A stretch of DNA of 64,000 nt from an uncultured Paracoccaceae bacterium (lineage in GTDB: Bacteria > Pseudomonadota > Alphaproteobacteria > Rhodobacterales > Rhodobacteraceae). The notes under the pieces are model-generated. The model searched no databases. It had not been told where the DNA came from and was given only the letters and a program-made list of their open reading frames with translations. The first letter of the stretch is position 1, and each line of letters opens with the position of its first letter. The stretch spans positions 1-64,000 of the forward strand of contig CAKSTR010000008.1 in assembly GCA_934500835.1 (NCBI GenBank), given 5' to 3'. Positions 44,627-52,803 of the stretch are shown one piece after another. A program made the position numbers and the translations under genes.

Positions 44627-45436
44627 CTATTCCCAGGTGCGGAAGAACTTGCCTGCGGGCGAGAGGGTGAAGATCTCGCACCCCGTCGCGGTGACGCCGA
44701 CGGAGTGTTCGTATTGCGCCGAAAGCGACTTGTCGCGGGTGACGGCGGTCCAGTCGTCGGCCAGCACCTTGGTCTCGGGCCGGCCGAGGTTCACCATCGG
44801 CTCGATGGTGAAGAGCATGCCCTCTTCCAGCACCGGACCCGATCCGGCGCGGCCGTAGTGCAGCACGTTCGGGGGCGCATGGAAGACGCGGCCAAGGCCG
44901 TGGCCGCAGAAATCGCGCACGACCGACATGCGCTGGGCCTCGACATAGGTCTGGATCGCATGGCCGATGTCGCCGAAGGTGTTGCCCGGCTTCACGGCGG
45001 CGATGCCGCGCATCAGCGCCTCATGCGTCACTTCGATCAGCCGCTCGGCCTTGCGGGGCAGGGCGCCGGCGACATACATGCGGCTGGTGTCGCCATACCA
45101 GCCATCGACGATCACGGTGACGTCGATGTTCAGGATATCGCCGTCCGCCAGCACCTTGGCGCCCGGAATCCCGTGGCAGACCACATGGTTCACGCTGATG
45201 CAGGAGGCGTGCTGATAGCCCTTGTAGCCGATGGTGGCCGAGGTCACGCCGCGGCGGTCCACTTCGGCGGTGATGAAATCATCCAGCACGGCGGTGGTCA
45301 CGCCGGGTTGCACCAAAGGCGCCACAAGATCCAGGATCTCGGCCGCGACACGGCCGGCGGTGGCCATGCCGGCAAAATCCGCCGGCTCATAGATGCGAAT
45401 GCCTTCGCGGGTGATGCGGGCGCGGTTGTCGTCCAT
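44627..45436 (-). CDS. map: Methionine aminopeptidase, type I
   Basis: Map removes N-terminal methionine. The 269-residue product has the metal ligands in context: DILNIDVTVIVDGWYGDTSRM (two aspartates), GHGLGRVFH (histidine), FTIEPMV and QYEHSVGVT (glutamates), plus the substrate histidine in NHVVCHGIPG. I start it at the ATG at 45436 (MDDNRAR), which follows AAGAGGA; a longer in-frame start lacks such a site. It is divergent from a MoCF-domain gene. Confidence 0.95.
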   Translation of the reverse strand: MDDNRARITREGIRIYEPADFAGMATAGRVAAEILDLVAPLVQPGVTTAVLDDFITAEVDRRGVTSATIGYKGYQHASCISVNHVVCHGIPGAKVLADGDILNIDVTVIVDGWYGDTSRMYVAGALPRKAERLIEVTHEALMRGIAAVKPGNTFGDIGHAIQTYVEAQRMSVVRDFCGHGLGRVFHAPPNVLHYGRAGSGPVLEEGMLFTIEPMVNLGRPETKVLADDWTAVTRDKSLSAQYEHSVGVTATGCEIFTLSPAGKFFRTWE

Positions 45437-45552
45437 GGCGTATCCTCTTGTCGCCATTACATAGGCGGAAGGGCCGCGAAAGGCCAGAGGGGCGGTTGGA
45501 TTGCGGCGGCCCCGGCGGTATAGCTGATGCAGACGGCTGAAAGGGCAGGCAG

Positions 45553-46272
45553 ATGGGAAATCCAACAGGCGCGATGCTGGTGATCGGGGATGAAATCCTG
45601 TCGGGCCGCACGCGGGATTCCAACCTGCACTACCTGTCGCAGGAACTGACCCGCGTCGGGATCGACCTGCGCGAGGCGCGGGTGGTGGGCGATGACCATG
45701 CCGCCATTGTCGCAGGCATCCGGGCCCTGGCGGCGGCGCATGACCATGTGTTCACCTCGGGCGGGATCGGGCCGACCCATGACGACATCACCGCCGATGC
45801 GGTGGCCGAGGCGATGGGGGCCAGGATCAGCCAACGCGCCGATGCCATGGCGCTGCTGGCCGCGCATTACGACCGGCAGGGCCTGCCCTTCAACGAGGCC
45901 CGGCAGCGCATGGCGCGGATTCCCGACGGGGCGGTGCTGATCGAAAACCCGGTTTCGGTGGCGCCGGGGTTCTCGCTGGGCAATGTGCATGTGATGGCGG
46001 GCGTGCCGAAAATCTTCGAGGCGATGCTGGCCGGCGTTCTGCCGACCCTGACCGGCGGCGCGCCCCTGTTGTCGCAGACCCTGCGCGTGCTGCGGGGCGA
46101 GGGCGAGATCGCGGCCGAGTTCGGCCGGCTGGCGGCGGACTATCCCGATCTGTCGATGGGGTCCTATCCGTTCAACCAGAACGGCGCTTTCGGCACCAAT
46201 CTGGTGATCCGCGGCACCGATCCCGCCCGGCTGACCGAAGCCATGGTGCAACTGGGGAAGCTGTTCGGATGA
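45553..46272 (+). CDS. MoCF-biosynthesis-domain (CinA N-terminal-like) protein
   Basis: The 239-residue protein has the molybdopterin-binding-like fold: MLVIGDEILSGRTRDSN, then FTSGGIGPTHDDITADAVAEA and ENPVSVAPGFSLGNVHVMAGVPKI. It corresponds to the N-terminal half of CinA without the nicotinamide-nucleotide amidase domain. Stand-alone proteins of this type are often annotated as competence/damage-inducible protein A, but the function is uncertain. Its stop overlaps the next gene by 4 bp (ATGA). Confidence 0.85.
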   Translation: MGNPTGAMLVIGDEILSGRTRDSNLHYLSQELTRVGIDLREARVVGDDHAAIVAGIRALAAAHDHVFTSGGIGPTHDDITADAVAEAMGARISQRADAMALLAAHYDRQGLPFNEARQRMARIPDGAVLIENPVSVAPGFSLGNVHVMAGVPKIFEAMLAGVLPTLTGGAPLLSQTLRVLRGEGEIAAEFGRLAADYPDLSMGSYPFNQNGAFGTNLVIRGTDPARLTEAMVQLGKLFG

Positions 46273-46988
46273 GCGTCGCCTTTCCCCCCGCGCTGCTGGC
46301 CGACATCATGGAGGCGACATGGCCTGCGGCCAGCCGCCGCGCGCTTGGCCCCTTTACCCTGCGCGACGGGGCGGGCGGCGGGCAAAGGGTCTCGGCCGCG
46401 ACGGCGGACGGGGCCTTTACCGAAGCCCACCTGCAGGACGCCATCGCCGCCATGGCAGAGCCGCTTTTCGCCATCTACCCCGACCGCAGCCCGGCCGATC
46501 AGGCGCTGGATGCGGCGCTGGCGGCACGCGGATTCCATCAGCACGACCCGGTCGTCGCCTATGCAGCACCTGTCGAGTCGCTTGCGGGGGAGTTGCCGTT
46601 CCTGACCGCCTTCCCGCATTGGCCGCCGCTGGAGACCGTCCGCGCGGTCTGGGCCGAGGGTGGCATCGGCCCCGGCCGGGTTCAGGTGATGGAACGCGCG
46701 GCCGGCCCGCATGCCGCGATCCTGGCCCGCAGCGGCGACCGGCCCTCGGGTGCGGCTTTCGTGGCGATCCATGACGGCGTTGCCATGCTGCATGCGCTGG
46801 AGGTGCGGCCGGCGCAGCGGCGGCAGGGCGCGGGCGCGCATCTGCTGCGGGCTGCGGCCAATTGGGCGGCGGATCAGGGCGCGCGCGCCGTCTCTTTGGT
46901 GGTGACCGAGCGGAATGCCGCCGCACGCGCCCTGTATGACCGGGCCGGAATGGCCGAGGTCGGGCGGTATCACTATCGCAGGCGCTGA
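46269..46988 (+). CDS. GNAT-family N-acetyltransferase
   Basis: The 239-residue protein has an acetyl-CoA-binding region near the C-terminus: ALEVRPAQRRQGAGAHLLRAAANWA, with the R-Q-G-G-A loop, then VSLVVTERNAAARALYDRAGMAEVGRYHYR. The N-terminal half is divergent and may define the substrate, which is unknown. It is translationally coupled to the MoCF-domain gene. Confidence 0.87.
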   Translation: MSVAFPPALLADIMEATWPAASRRALGPFTLRDGAGGGQRVSAATADGAFTEAHLQDAIAAMAEPLFAIYPDRSPADQALDAALAARGFHQHDPVVAYAAPVESLAGELPFLTAFPHWPPLETVRAVWAEGGIGPGRVQVMERAAGPHAAILARSGDRPSGAAFVAIHDGVAMLHALEVRPAQRRQGAGAHLLRAAANWAADQGARAVSLVVTERNAAARALYDRAGMAEVGRYHYRRR

Positions 46989-47009
46989 CTTCTGGAAGGG
47001 TGCTGCCCC

Positions 47010-47960
47010 GTGTCTATCCGTCTTGCCCTGATCGCGATGCTGGCCGCCTTTCCGGGCATGGCCGGGGCGCTGGACCTGACCCTGCCCGCCCCGGTGATCG
47101 GGGAAGAGGCGGAAAGCCAGTCGCCTGCCAGCGTGGAGCTGCCGACCGGCCCCTTTGCCGGTGGCACCTTGCCAACGGCGCGGGTGACGGGGGCGCTGGA
47201 TCGGCGCGCCTGGCAACTGGATGCGCCGCGGCTGACGCTGACCGAGCTGGCCAATCCCTTGCGCGAGGCGCTTCTGGCGCAGGGCTTCACCCTGCTTTTC
47301 GATTGCGAGACAAGGGCTTGCGGGGGGTTCGACTTCCGCATCGCCATTGATGTGATGGCCGAGCCGGGCATGCATGTCGATCTGGGCGATTTCCGCTTCA
47401 TAGCGGCAACCCGCGGCGATGAGGTGGTGAACCTGCTGGTCAGCCGCTCGCCAGCCTATGGATTCGTGCAACTGACCCGCGTCGCGGCCACGCCCTTGCA
47501 GCCCGAGGCGACCGGCCCCGCGCCGGACCCTGTCCAGCCCGTCACGCCGGCGCCGGTTGTGGCCCCGGTTGCCGTGGCGCCGGGCGATATTGCGGGTGAG
47601 CTTGAAGCCGACGGCGCGGTGGCGCTGGAGGATCTGGTCTTTGCATCGGGTGCCGCGACGCTGGAGGGCGGCAGCTACGGCTCCCTGAAGGATCTGGGCG
47701 CGTGGCTGGCGGCCGATCCTGCCCGCGCGATCATCCTTGTCGGCCATACCGATGTGTCGGGGGGGCTGGCGGCCAATGTCGCGCTGTCGAAGAAACGCGC
47801 GCAGGCGGTGCGGCAGGTGCTGTTGCAGGAGCCGGGCGTGGCGGCGGCGCAGGTCTCGGCCGAAGGGGTCGGGCCGCTGGCGCCCCGCAGCAGCAACCTG
47901 ACGGATGAGGGGCGGCAGAAAAACAGACGGGTCGAGGCCGTCATGACCTCGACCCAGTAA
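47010..47960 (+). CDS. OmpA-family protein
   Basis: The 316-residue envelope protein starts at a GTG after GGAAGGG and has a signal peptide ending AGALD near residue 21. The middle part includes a two-cysteine segment (DCETRACGGFDF), and a proline/alanine linker covers residues about 168-190. The C-terminal OmpA domain (about 205-312) binds peptidoglycan through ILVGHTDVSGGLAANVALSKKRAQAV and RKNRRVEA-like residues (QKNRRVEAVM). It is probably periplasmic, linking the envelope to the wall. Confidence 0.87.
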   Translation: MSIRLALIAMLAAFPGMAGALDLTLPAPVIGEEAESQSPASVELPTGPFAGGTLPTARVTGALDRRAWQLDAPRLTLTELANPLREALLAQGFTLLFDCETRACGGFDFRIAIDVMAEPGMHVDLGDFRFIAATRGDEVVNLLVSRSPAYGFVQLTRVAATPLQPEATGPAPDPVQPVTPAPVVAPVAVAPGDIAGELEADGAVALEDLVFASGAATLEGGSYGSLKDLGAWLAADPARAIILVGHTDVSGGLAANVALSKKRAQAVRQVLLQEPGVAAAQVSAEGVGPLAPRSSNLTDEGRQKNRRVEAVMTSTQ

Positions 47961-48037
47961 GGCGCGCGCCGCAGGCGGGGTTCGGGCGCGCGTTCAGGCA
48001 AGCCCGGCCCGAGGGAAGGGGCCGGAGGCAAATCGGA

Positions 48038-48943
48038 TCACCAGTTGTCCGGCCCCTTGTCGATGAAGCGGCGGGCGAGGAAGTCGATGAAGGCGCGCAC
48101 CTTGGGCTGGGTGAACCGCCCCGGCGGATAGACGGCGTAGATGCCGAGGATTTCGGTCGGAAGGCCCGGAATGGCCTCCTCGACCTGGTTCTCGCGCATC
48201 GCGTCGGCGTAGAGGAAGCTGGGCAGATAGGCGATGCCAAGGCCCGAGATCGCGGCGTTCAGCAGGGACTGCCCGTCATTCACCGTCAGCCAGCCGTTCG
48301 AGCGCACCTGACGCTTTTCGCCCGAGGGCGCGGTCACTTTCCAGACATTGCCATTGGCCTGATTGGAATAGTGCAGAAGCTTGTGCTCGTTCAGGTCGTC
48401 GATCTTCATCGGGCGGCCGAATTTCTGGAAATAGGCCGGGCTGCCGATCATCTTCTTGGTGGTCTCGGTCAGCTTGCGGGCGCGCAGGGACGAATCCTCC
48501 AGCTCTCCTACCCGGATCGCCATGTCGAACCCTTCAGAGATCAGTTCGACGTAGCGGTTGTTCAGTACCATGTTGACGGTGATCTCGGGGTATTCCAGCA
48601 GGAAATCCCCAAGGATGGGGGACAGCAGATTCACCCCGAAATCGGTGGCGACCGAGATGCGCAACAGACCCGAAGGCGCCGATTGCATCGAGGTGACCAG
48701 CGCATCGGCCTCGCCGGCGTCGTTCAGCACGCGGCGGGCGCGGTCGTAATAGGCAAGGCCGATCTCGGTCGGAGAGACGCGTCGGGTGGTGCGGTTCAGG
48801 AGCCGCGCTCCGAGACGGGCTTCCAAGGCGGAGACATGCTTCGAAACGGCAGATTTCGAGATGCCCATTTTCTTGGCCGCGTCCGTGAAGCCGCCCTGGT
48901 CCACCACGGTGGCGAAGGCTTCCATTTCGGTCAGTCGGTCCAT
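48038..48943 (-). CDS. LysR-family transcriptional regulator
   Basis: The 301-residue regulator begins MDRLTEMEAFATVVDQGGFT, with the winged helix-turn-helix over residues 1-60 (AAKKMGISKSAVSKHVSALEARLG). The effector domain follows, with the YFQKFGRPMKIDDLNEHKLL segment typical of the CrgA-like branch. The ATG at 48943 follows GGGGAA. No obvious target gene is divergent: upstream lies a 350-bp spacer and the EF-hand gene. Confidence 0.92.
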   Translation of the reverse strand: MDRLTEMEAFATVVDQGGFTDAAKKMGISKSAVSKHVSALEARLGARLLNRTTRRVSPTEIGLAYYDRARRVLNDAGEADALVTSMQSAPSGLLRISVATDFGVNLLSPILGDFLLEYPEITVNMVLNNRYVELISEGFDMAIRVGELEDSSLRARKLTETTKKMIGSPAYFQKFGRPMKIDDLNEHKLLHYSNQANGNVWKVTAPSGEKRQVRSNGWLTVNDGQSLLNAAISGLGIAYLPSFLYADAMRENQVEEAIPGLPTEILGIYAVYPPGRFTQPKVRAFIDFLARRFIDKGPDNW

Positions 48944-49293
48944 CAGATTCCCCAAGCAAGCAGCAGATAGCAGTCCCCCCCATATAGCTGGCCAAATCGG
49001 GCGGGATCGCGGCAAGGGCGAGACCTATCCGGGGTAATTAGGCGGATCGTTCATGGCGCGGAAACTGATCCGGTGCGGCGGAGCCTTGCCGGATGACAGG
49101 AAATCCATGGGCGGAAGAAGGATCATCCTGCCTGGACCGGCGGCTTTCCGGGCAGGCGGTTTCCGCGCGTCGGCGGGGGAATCCCGCCCAGCCGGGACAG
49201 GGCTGGACGTGGCCGCCCGCAGGCATCACGTCAGGGGCAGAGCGGCGGGCCGGTGTGGCCTGCCGCCGGACCGACAACCGAAAGGATGATCCG
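48944..49293. other. Spacer between LysR gene and EF-hand gene
   Basis: This 350-base spacer is GC-rich with several short inverted repeats (for example CCTGCC...GGCAGG around 49128-49157), but I see no gene or clear promoter. Short plus-strand frames in it have arginine/glycine-rich products and no good ribosome-binding site. Confidence 0.4.
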
Positions 49294-49590
49294 ATGAAAC
49301 GTTCGATCCTGCTTGTTCTGCCGCTGATGATGGGTTCGGCCGCGCTGGCCCAGACCGAGGCCCCCGCCACGGAGGCCCCCGCCACGACCGAGGCCCCCGC
49401 CGCGCCGGTGCCGATGGTCGAGGATGCAGATGCCAGCGGCACCTGGTCGGTGACCGAACTGCAGGCGGTCTGGACCGATCTGACCGAGGACGGCTTTACC
49501 GCCATTGATACCAATGCCGACGGTTCCGTCGACCCGGCCGAGTTGCAGACGGCCTGGGAGAATGGTTTGCTGAAGCCTGTCGAGGGCTGA
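49294..49590 (+). CDS. Small secreted EF-hand protein
   Basis: The 98-residue protein has a signal peptide (KRSILLVLPLMMGSAALAQ), then an alanine/proline/threonine linker with repeated EAPAT units. A single EF-hand calcium-binding loop DTNADGSVDPAEL lies near residues 75-87, preceded by a helix pair with DADASGTWSVTELQ that looks like a weaker, degenerate EF-hand. It is probably periplasmic and calcium-binding; partner unknown. The ATG at 49294 follows GAAAGGAT. Confidence 0.8.
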   Translation: MKRSILLVLPLMMGSAALAQTEAPATEAPATTEAPAAPVPMVEDADASGTWSVTELQAVWTDLTEDGFTAIDTNADGSVDPAELQTAWENGLLKPVEG

Positions 49591-49671
49591 CGCCAGGGTC
49601 TCCTCGTCGCGCATGCGCGCGCTCGTCGACTTCCCCCGACGGGCCCCCGGCACGGGGGACGGGGAGCCGGC

Positions 49672-51693
49672 CTAAAGCCGGGCGGCGAGGCGGGTGGCCT
49701 GGTCGATGGCGCGTTTGGCGTCAAGTTCGGCCGCAACATCCGCCCCGCCGATCAGGTGATGCGCGATCCCCGCCGCGGTGAGCCTCTCGGAAAGGCCGCG
49801 TGCGGGCATCTGGCCTGCACAGAGGACCACGGTGTCGACGGCGAGGGTCTGGGGCTCTTCCCTGCCGGGGCCGTGGCTGATGTGCAGGCCCTTTTTGTCG
49901 ATGGCTTCGTAATTCACCCCGCCGATCATCCTGACGCCCTTGGCGGCAAGGGTGGCGCGGTGAATCCAGCCGGTGGTCTTGCCAAGATGGCGGCCGGGCT
50001 TTTCAGGCTTGCGCTGCAAAAGCCAGACCTCGCGCGCGGGGGCTTCGGGCCTGGGCTGGGCCAGGCCGCCACGGGCAAGCCAGGGCGGGGTGACGCCCCA
50101 TTCCCTGCGCCACAGGTCGCGGTCCAGCGTCGGGCTGATGCCGTGATGCGTCAGATATTCCGCCACGTCGAAGCCGATGCCGCCGGCGCCGATGATGGCG
50201 GCGCGGGGGCCGACCGGGGCGCCTTGCAGCACCTGGAGGTAGGACAGCACATGGGCGCCGGCTTCGGTGGGGATTCCGGGGTCGCGCGGGGTGACGCCGG
50301 TGGCCAGGATCACCTCGTCATGGTCCTGCAGGTCCGCTTCGGTGGCGGTGGTGTTCAGCCGCAGGTCGATGTCGGGGTGATCCAGCTGGCCGGTGAACCA
50401 GTCGATCAGGCCGCGGAACTCTTCCTTGCCGGGGATGGTGGCCGCAAGGTGAAGCTGCCCGCCCGGGCGCGACGATGTCTCGAACAGGGTGACCCGGTGG
50501 CCCCGATGCGCCGCGGTGATGGCAGCGGCCATGCCCGCAGGACCGGCGCCGACCACGGCGATGCGTCTGGCGGCGGGGGGTGCCTCCAGCCGCAGTTCGG
50601 TCTCATGGCAGGCGCGCGGGTTCACGAGGCATGAGGTCAGCTTGCCCGAGAAGGTATGATCGAGGCAGGCCTGGTTGCAGGCGATGCAGGGCGCGATGTC
50701 ACGGGCGCGGCCCGAGGCGGCCTTGGCGATGAAATCGGCATCGGCCAGCCAGGGGCGCGCCATCGAGACCATATCGGCGGCGCCCTCGGCCAGCAGGGTC
50801 TCGGCCACGTCGGGGGTGTTGATGCGGTTCGAGGTGATGACCGGGATCGTCACTTCGGGCCGCAGTTTCGCGGTCAGATCGGCGAAGGCGGCGCGCGGGA
50901 CCGAGGTGGCGATGGTGGGGACGCGGGCCTCGTGCCAGCCGATGCCGGTGTTCAGGATGCTGGCGCCGGCGGCCTGCACCGCGCTGGCCAGGCGGATCAC
51001 CTCGTCCCAGGTCGATCCGTCGGGGACAAGGTCGATCAGCGAGAGGCGGTAGATCAGGATCGCCTCCGGCCCCATGGCGGCGCGGACCCGGCGGACCACC
51101 TCGACCGGCAGGCGCATGCGGTTTTCGTAACTGCCGCCCCAGCGGTCCTGCCGGTGGTTGGTGTGGGTGACGAGAAACTGGTTCAGGAAGTAGCCTTCCG
51201 ACCCCATCACCTCGACCCCGTCATAGCCGGCCTCGATGGCACGGGCGGCGGCGGTGGCGATGTCGGCGATCTGCTTTTCGATCCCGTCTTCGTCAAGCTC
51301 CTTCGGCGGGAAGGGCGAGATCGGGGATTTGATCGCGGAAGGGGCGACGCAGTCCTTTGAATAGGCGTAGCGGCCGGCGTGCAGGATCTGCATGGCGATC
51401 AGCCCGCCCGCGGCGTGGACGGCATCGGTGACGCCGCGGTGATTGGCGATGTCCTGTTGGGTGAAAAGGCCGGCCGCGCCGGGGAACACGCCGCCTTCAG
51501 GGTTGGGCGCCATGCCGCCGGTGACGATCAGCCCAGCCCCGCCGGCGGCGCGGGCGGCGTAGAAGGCGGCGACGCGCGACCAGTCGCCGGTTTCCTCAAG
51601 CCCGGTGTGCATCGACCCCATCAGGCTGCGGTTGCGCAGGGTCTTCGCGCCAAGGGTGATCGGCGCAAGAAGGTGCGGATAGCTGGTCGGCAT
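49672..51693 (-). CDS. NADPH-dependent 2,4-dienoyl-CoA reductase-like flavoenzyme
   Basis: The 673-residue protein has the multidomain FadH layout. An old-yellow-enzyme TIM barrel with FMN occupies residues 1-330. A 4Fe-4S cluster site has cysteines 336, 339, 343 and 355 (CIACNQAC spacing). An FAD-binding motif is GAGPAGM at 382-388 and a second dinucleotide site is IGAGGIGFD. The family reduces dienoyl-CoA in unsaturated fatty-acid oxidation, or trimethylamine-type substrates in close relatives, so the exact substrate is open. It is the last host gene before the Mu-like element. Confidence 0.88.
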   Translation of the reverse strand: MPTSYPHLLAPITLGAKTLRNRSLMGSMHTGLEETGDWSRVAAFYAARAAGGAGLIVTGGMAPNPEGGVFPGAAGLFTQQDIANHRGVTDAVHAAGGLIAMQILHAGRYAYSKDCVAPSAIKSPISPFPPKELDEDGIEKQIADIATAAARAIEAGYDGVEVMGSEGYFLNQFLVTHTNHRQDRWGGSYENRMRLPVEVVRRVRAAMGPEAILIYRLSLIDLVPDGSTWDEVIRLASAVQAAGASILNTGIGWHEARVPTIATSVPRAAFADLTAKLRPEVTIPVITSNRINTPDVAETLLAEGAADMVSMARPWLADADFIAKAASGRARDIAPCIACNQACLDHTFSGKLTSCLVNPRACHETELRLEAPPAARRIAVVGAGPAGMAAAITAAHRGHRVTLFETSSRPGGQLHLAATIPGKEEFRGLIDWFTGQLDHPDIDLRLNTTATEADLQDHDEVILATGVTPRDPGIPTEAGAHVLSYLQVLQGAPVGPRAAIIGAGGIGFDVAEYLTHHGISPTLDRDLWRREWGVTPPWLARGGLAQPRPEAPAREVWLLQRKPEKPGRHLGKTTGWIHRATLAAKGVRMIGGVNYEAIDKKGLHISHGPGREEPQTLAVDTVVLCAGQMPARGLSERLTAAGIAHHLIGGADVAAELDAKRAIDQATRLAARL

Positions 51694-51801
51694 GGCTTTC
51701 TCCCTTGGAGGGGAGCATGGCGAAGGGCGCGGGGGATGTCATCCGCAACGCCGCGTCATCGGTGGAAGGCCGGGGGGCCGGCCCCCCGCGGGCGAATGCG
51801 G
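51694..51801. other. Host flank left of the Mu-like element
   Basis: This sequence upstream of the flavoenzyme gene contains GGGGGGCC-GGCCCCCC symmetry and ends in GGGCGAATGCGG. The last 12 bases are the left half of a hairpin whose right half now lies at 58777-58792, beyond the Mu-like element. ATGCGG at 51796-51801 is the likely target-site duplication. Confidence 0.6.
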
Positions 51802-52019
51802 TACGCGTTTCAATAGGTTTGATACCGGCCGATTTTTCGGCCCTTTGATTTCAATGGGTTAGAGGGCGGAAATTTCAATAGGTTTGATACTTTGAGGGCT
51901 GCACGGGTGGGTGCAGGCCGTCGCGCCTCGGGGGGTGTCACAAAATACTCAATGAAATCAATGGGGGACATTACGCAACTGGCAACTGTTTAGTTGCCAG
52001 TTGCCGAACCTCTCTGGAT
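51802..52019. other. Left terminal noncoding region of the element
   Basis: This 218-base stretch holds the transposase sites and then, at 51980-52010, a CTGGCAACTG-TTTAG-TTGCCAGTTG-like inverted repeat (GGCAACTG at 51981-51988, and AGTTGCC at 51993-51999) just after the repressor end. The latter may terminate the repressor transcript. No gene is seen. Confidence 0.45.
51806..51897 (+). promoter_or_regulatory. Left-end transposase-binding sites
   Basis: Three related sites occur: TTTCAATAGGTTTGATACC at 51808, TTTCAATGGGTTAGAGGG at 51849 and TTTCAATAGGTTTGATACTT at 51873. The two best copies agree over 17 bases. Their number, spacing and position match the L1-L3 sites bound by transposase in Mu. 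Confidence 0.7.
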
Positions 52020-52526
52020 TCAGAGTCGGCTTTCAATGCCCGCGGGAAAGTCGGGAAGCGAACTTAGAATTGCGCGATCCATCCCGGCTCTATCTTCGCT
52101 GGTCGTCAGCTCCTGATGAAGCAAGAGCGCAAACGCCGTGGTGAGTTCGACGCCGGTAGAATCCATCTTTTCAGATAGATTTCGCTGCGCGTCCTGCATG
52201 AGATTGAAGAACCCCTCTTCGTAGCCGAACGTCCGAAGTAGGACTTCATAGTCACCCTCCTTCACAGCGTCCCCACGAGCTCTGACATAGCGGAAAAGAG
52301 CGAGCCTGAAGGACATGACCTCGTGCGGCCCCCACTTGCTTGGGGCTGATGCCGACGGTTTGGGATTGTCGCCTTCAAGGATGCGTACGTATCGCGGGGG
52401 AACGTTTCCACGCACCCGCCAAGAAGAGATCGTGCTTTTGTCGATCCTTAGGCTCTTCGCGAGGTCAGAGTCTGTCTCGACAGAAAAGAGCTTTCTCAAA
52501 CCCTCAATGATCGTTGCCGCTTCCAT
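52020..52526 (-). CDS. Phage CI-type repressor (N-terminal HTH)
   Basis: The 168-residue protein has an N-terminal helix-turn-helix of the phage CI-repressor type (residues about 8-50: LRKLFSVETDSDLAKSLRID, then KSTISSWRVRGNVPPRYVR). The C-terminal part is helical and does not look like a LexA-type peptidase, so it would not be SOS-cleavable. It is divergent from the ner-transposase operon with a shared 64-bp control region, exactly where the Mu repressor gene c lies. It probably keeps transposition silent. Confidence 0.8.
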   Translation of the reverse strand: MEAATIIEGLRKLFSVETDSDLAKSLRIDKSTISSWRVRGNVPPRYVRILEGDNPKPSASAPSKWGPHEVMSFRLALFRYVRARGDAVKEGDYEVLLRTFGYEEGFFNLMQDAQRNLSEKMDSTGVELTTAFALLLHQELTTSEDRAGMDRAILSSLPDFPAGIESRL

Positions 52527-52536
52527 TCGAATGCCC

Positions 52537-52577
52537 TTGACAGCTTTATGCGGCCTGCATTAGTTTGCATGCAAACT
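52537..52577. promoter_or_regulatory. Early promoter and operator of the Mu-like element
   Basis: On the plus strand TTGACA at 52537-52542 is followed, 18 bases on, by TAGTTT at 52561-52566. A perfect 16-bp palindrome, AGTTTGCATGCAAACT at 52562-52577, covers this -10 region. On the minus strand TTGCAT inside the palindrome with CATAAA further on may be the repressor promoter. The palindrome is the likely repressor or Ner operator. Confidence 0.65.
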
Positions 52578-52590
52578 TACGAGGCCCGCA

Positions 52591-52803
52591 ATGGTTGCGA
52601 ATGAGCTTACACCATCTGATCGGCTTCTGAAAGAAGTTCGCCCGGCCCTCATTTTAAAGGGCCACACCCTTTCTTCGTTCTGCCGAGAGCACAATCTCGC
52701 TCGGCAGAACTTGAGTGCTGCACTGTCTGGCCAATGGAAGGGAAAGAAGGCGGCAGCCCTCGTTAAGTACGTGGTGGCCAGCATCGATAAGGCCACCGCA
52801 TGA
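52591..52803 (+). CDS. Ner-like small DNA-binding protein
   Basis: The 70-residue protein has a helix-turn-helix pattern (GHTLSSFCREHNLARQNLSAALSG) and a basic tail, and lies in the position of Mu ner, which turns down early transcription. It overlaps the transposase gene by 4 bp (ATGA), so both are made together. Similarity to Ner itself is positional; the sequence supports only a small DNA-binding protein. Confidence 0.7.
   Translation: MVANELTPSDRLLKEVRPALILKGHTLSSFCREHNLARQNLSAALSGQWKGKKAAALVKYVVASIDKATA

Noticed and set aside
49053..49289. A 78-codon plus-strand frame between the LysR and EF-hand genes.
   Set aside because: The product is rich in R, G and A with no recognisable structure, and there is no ribosome-binding site.
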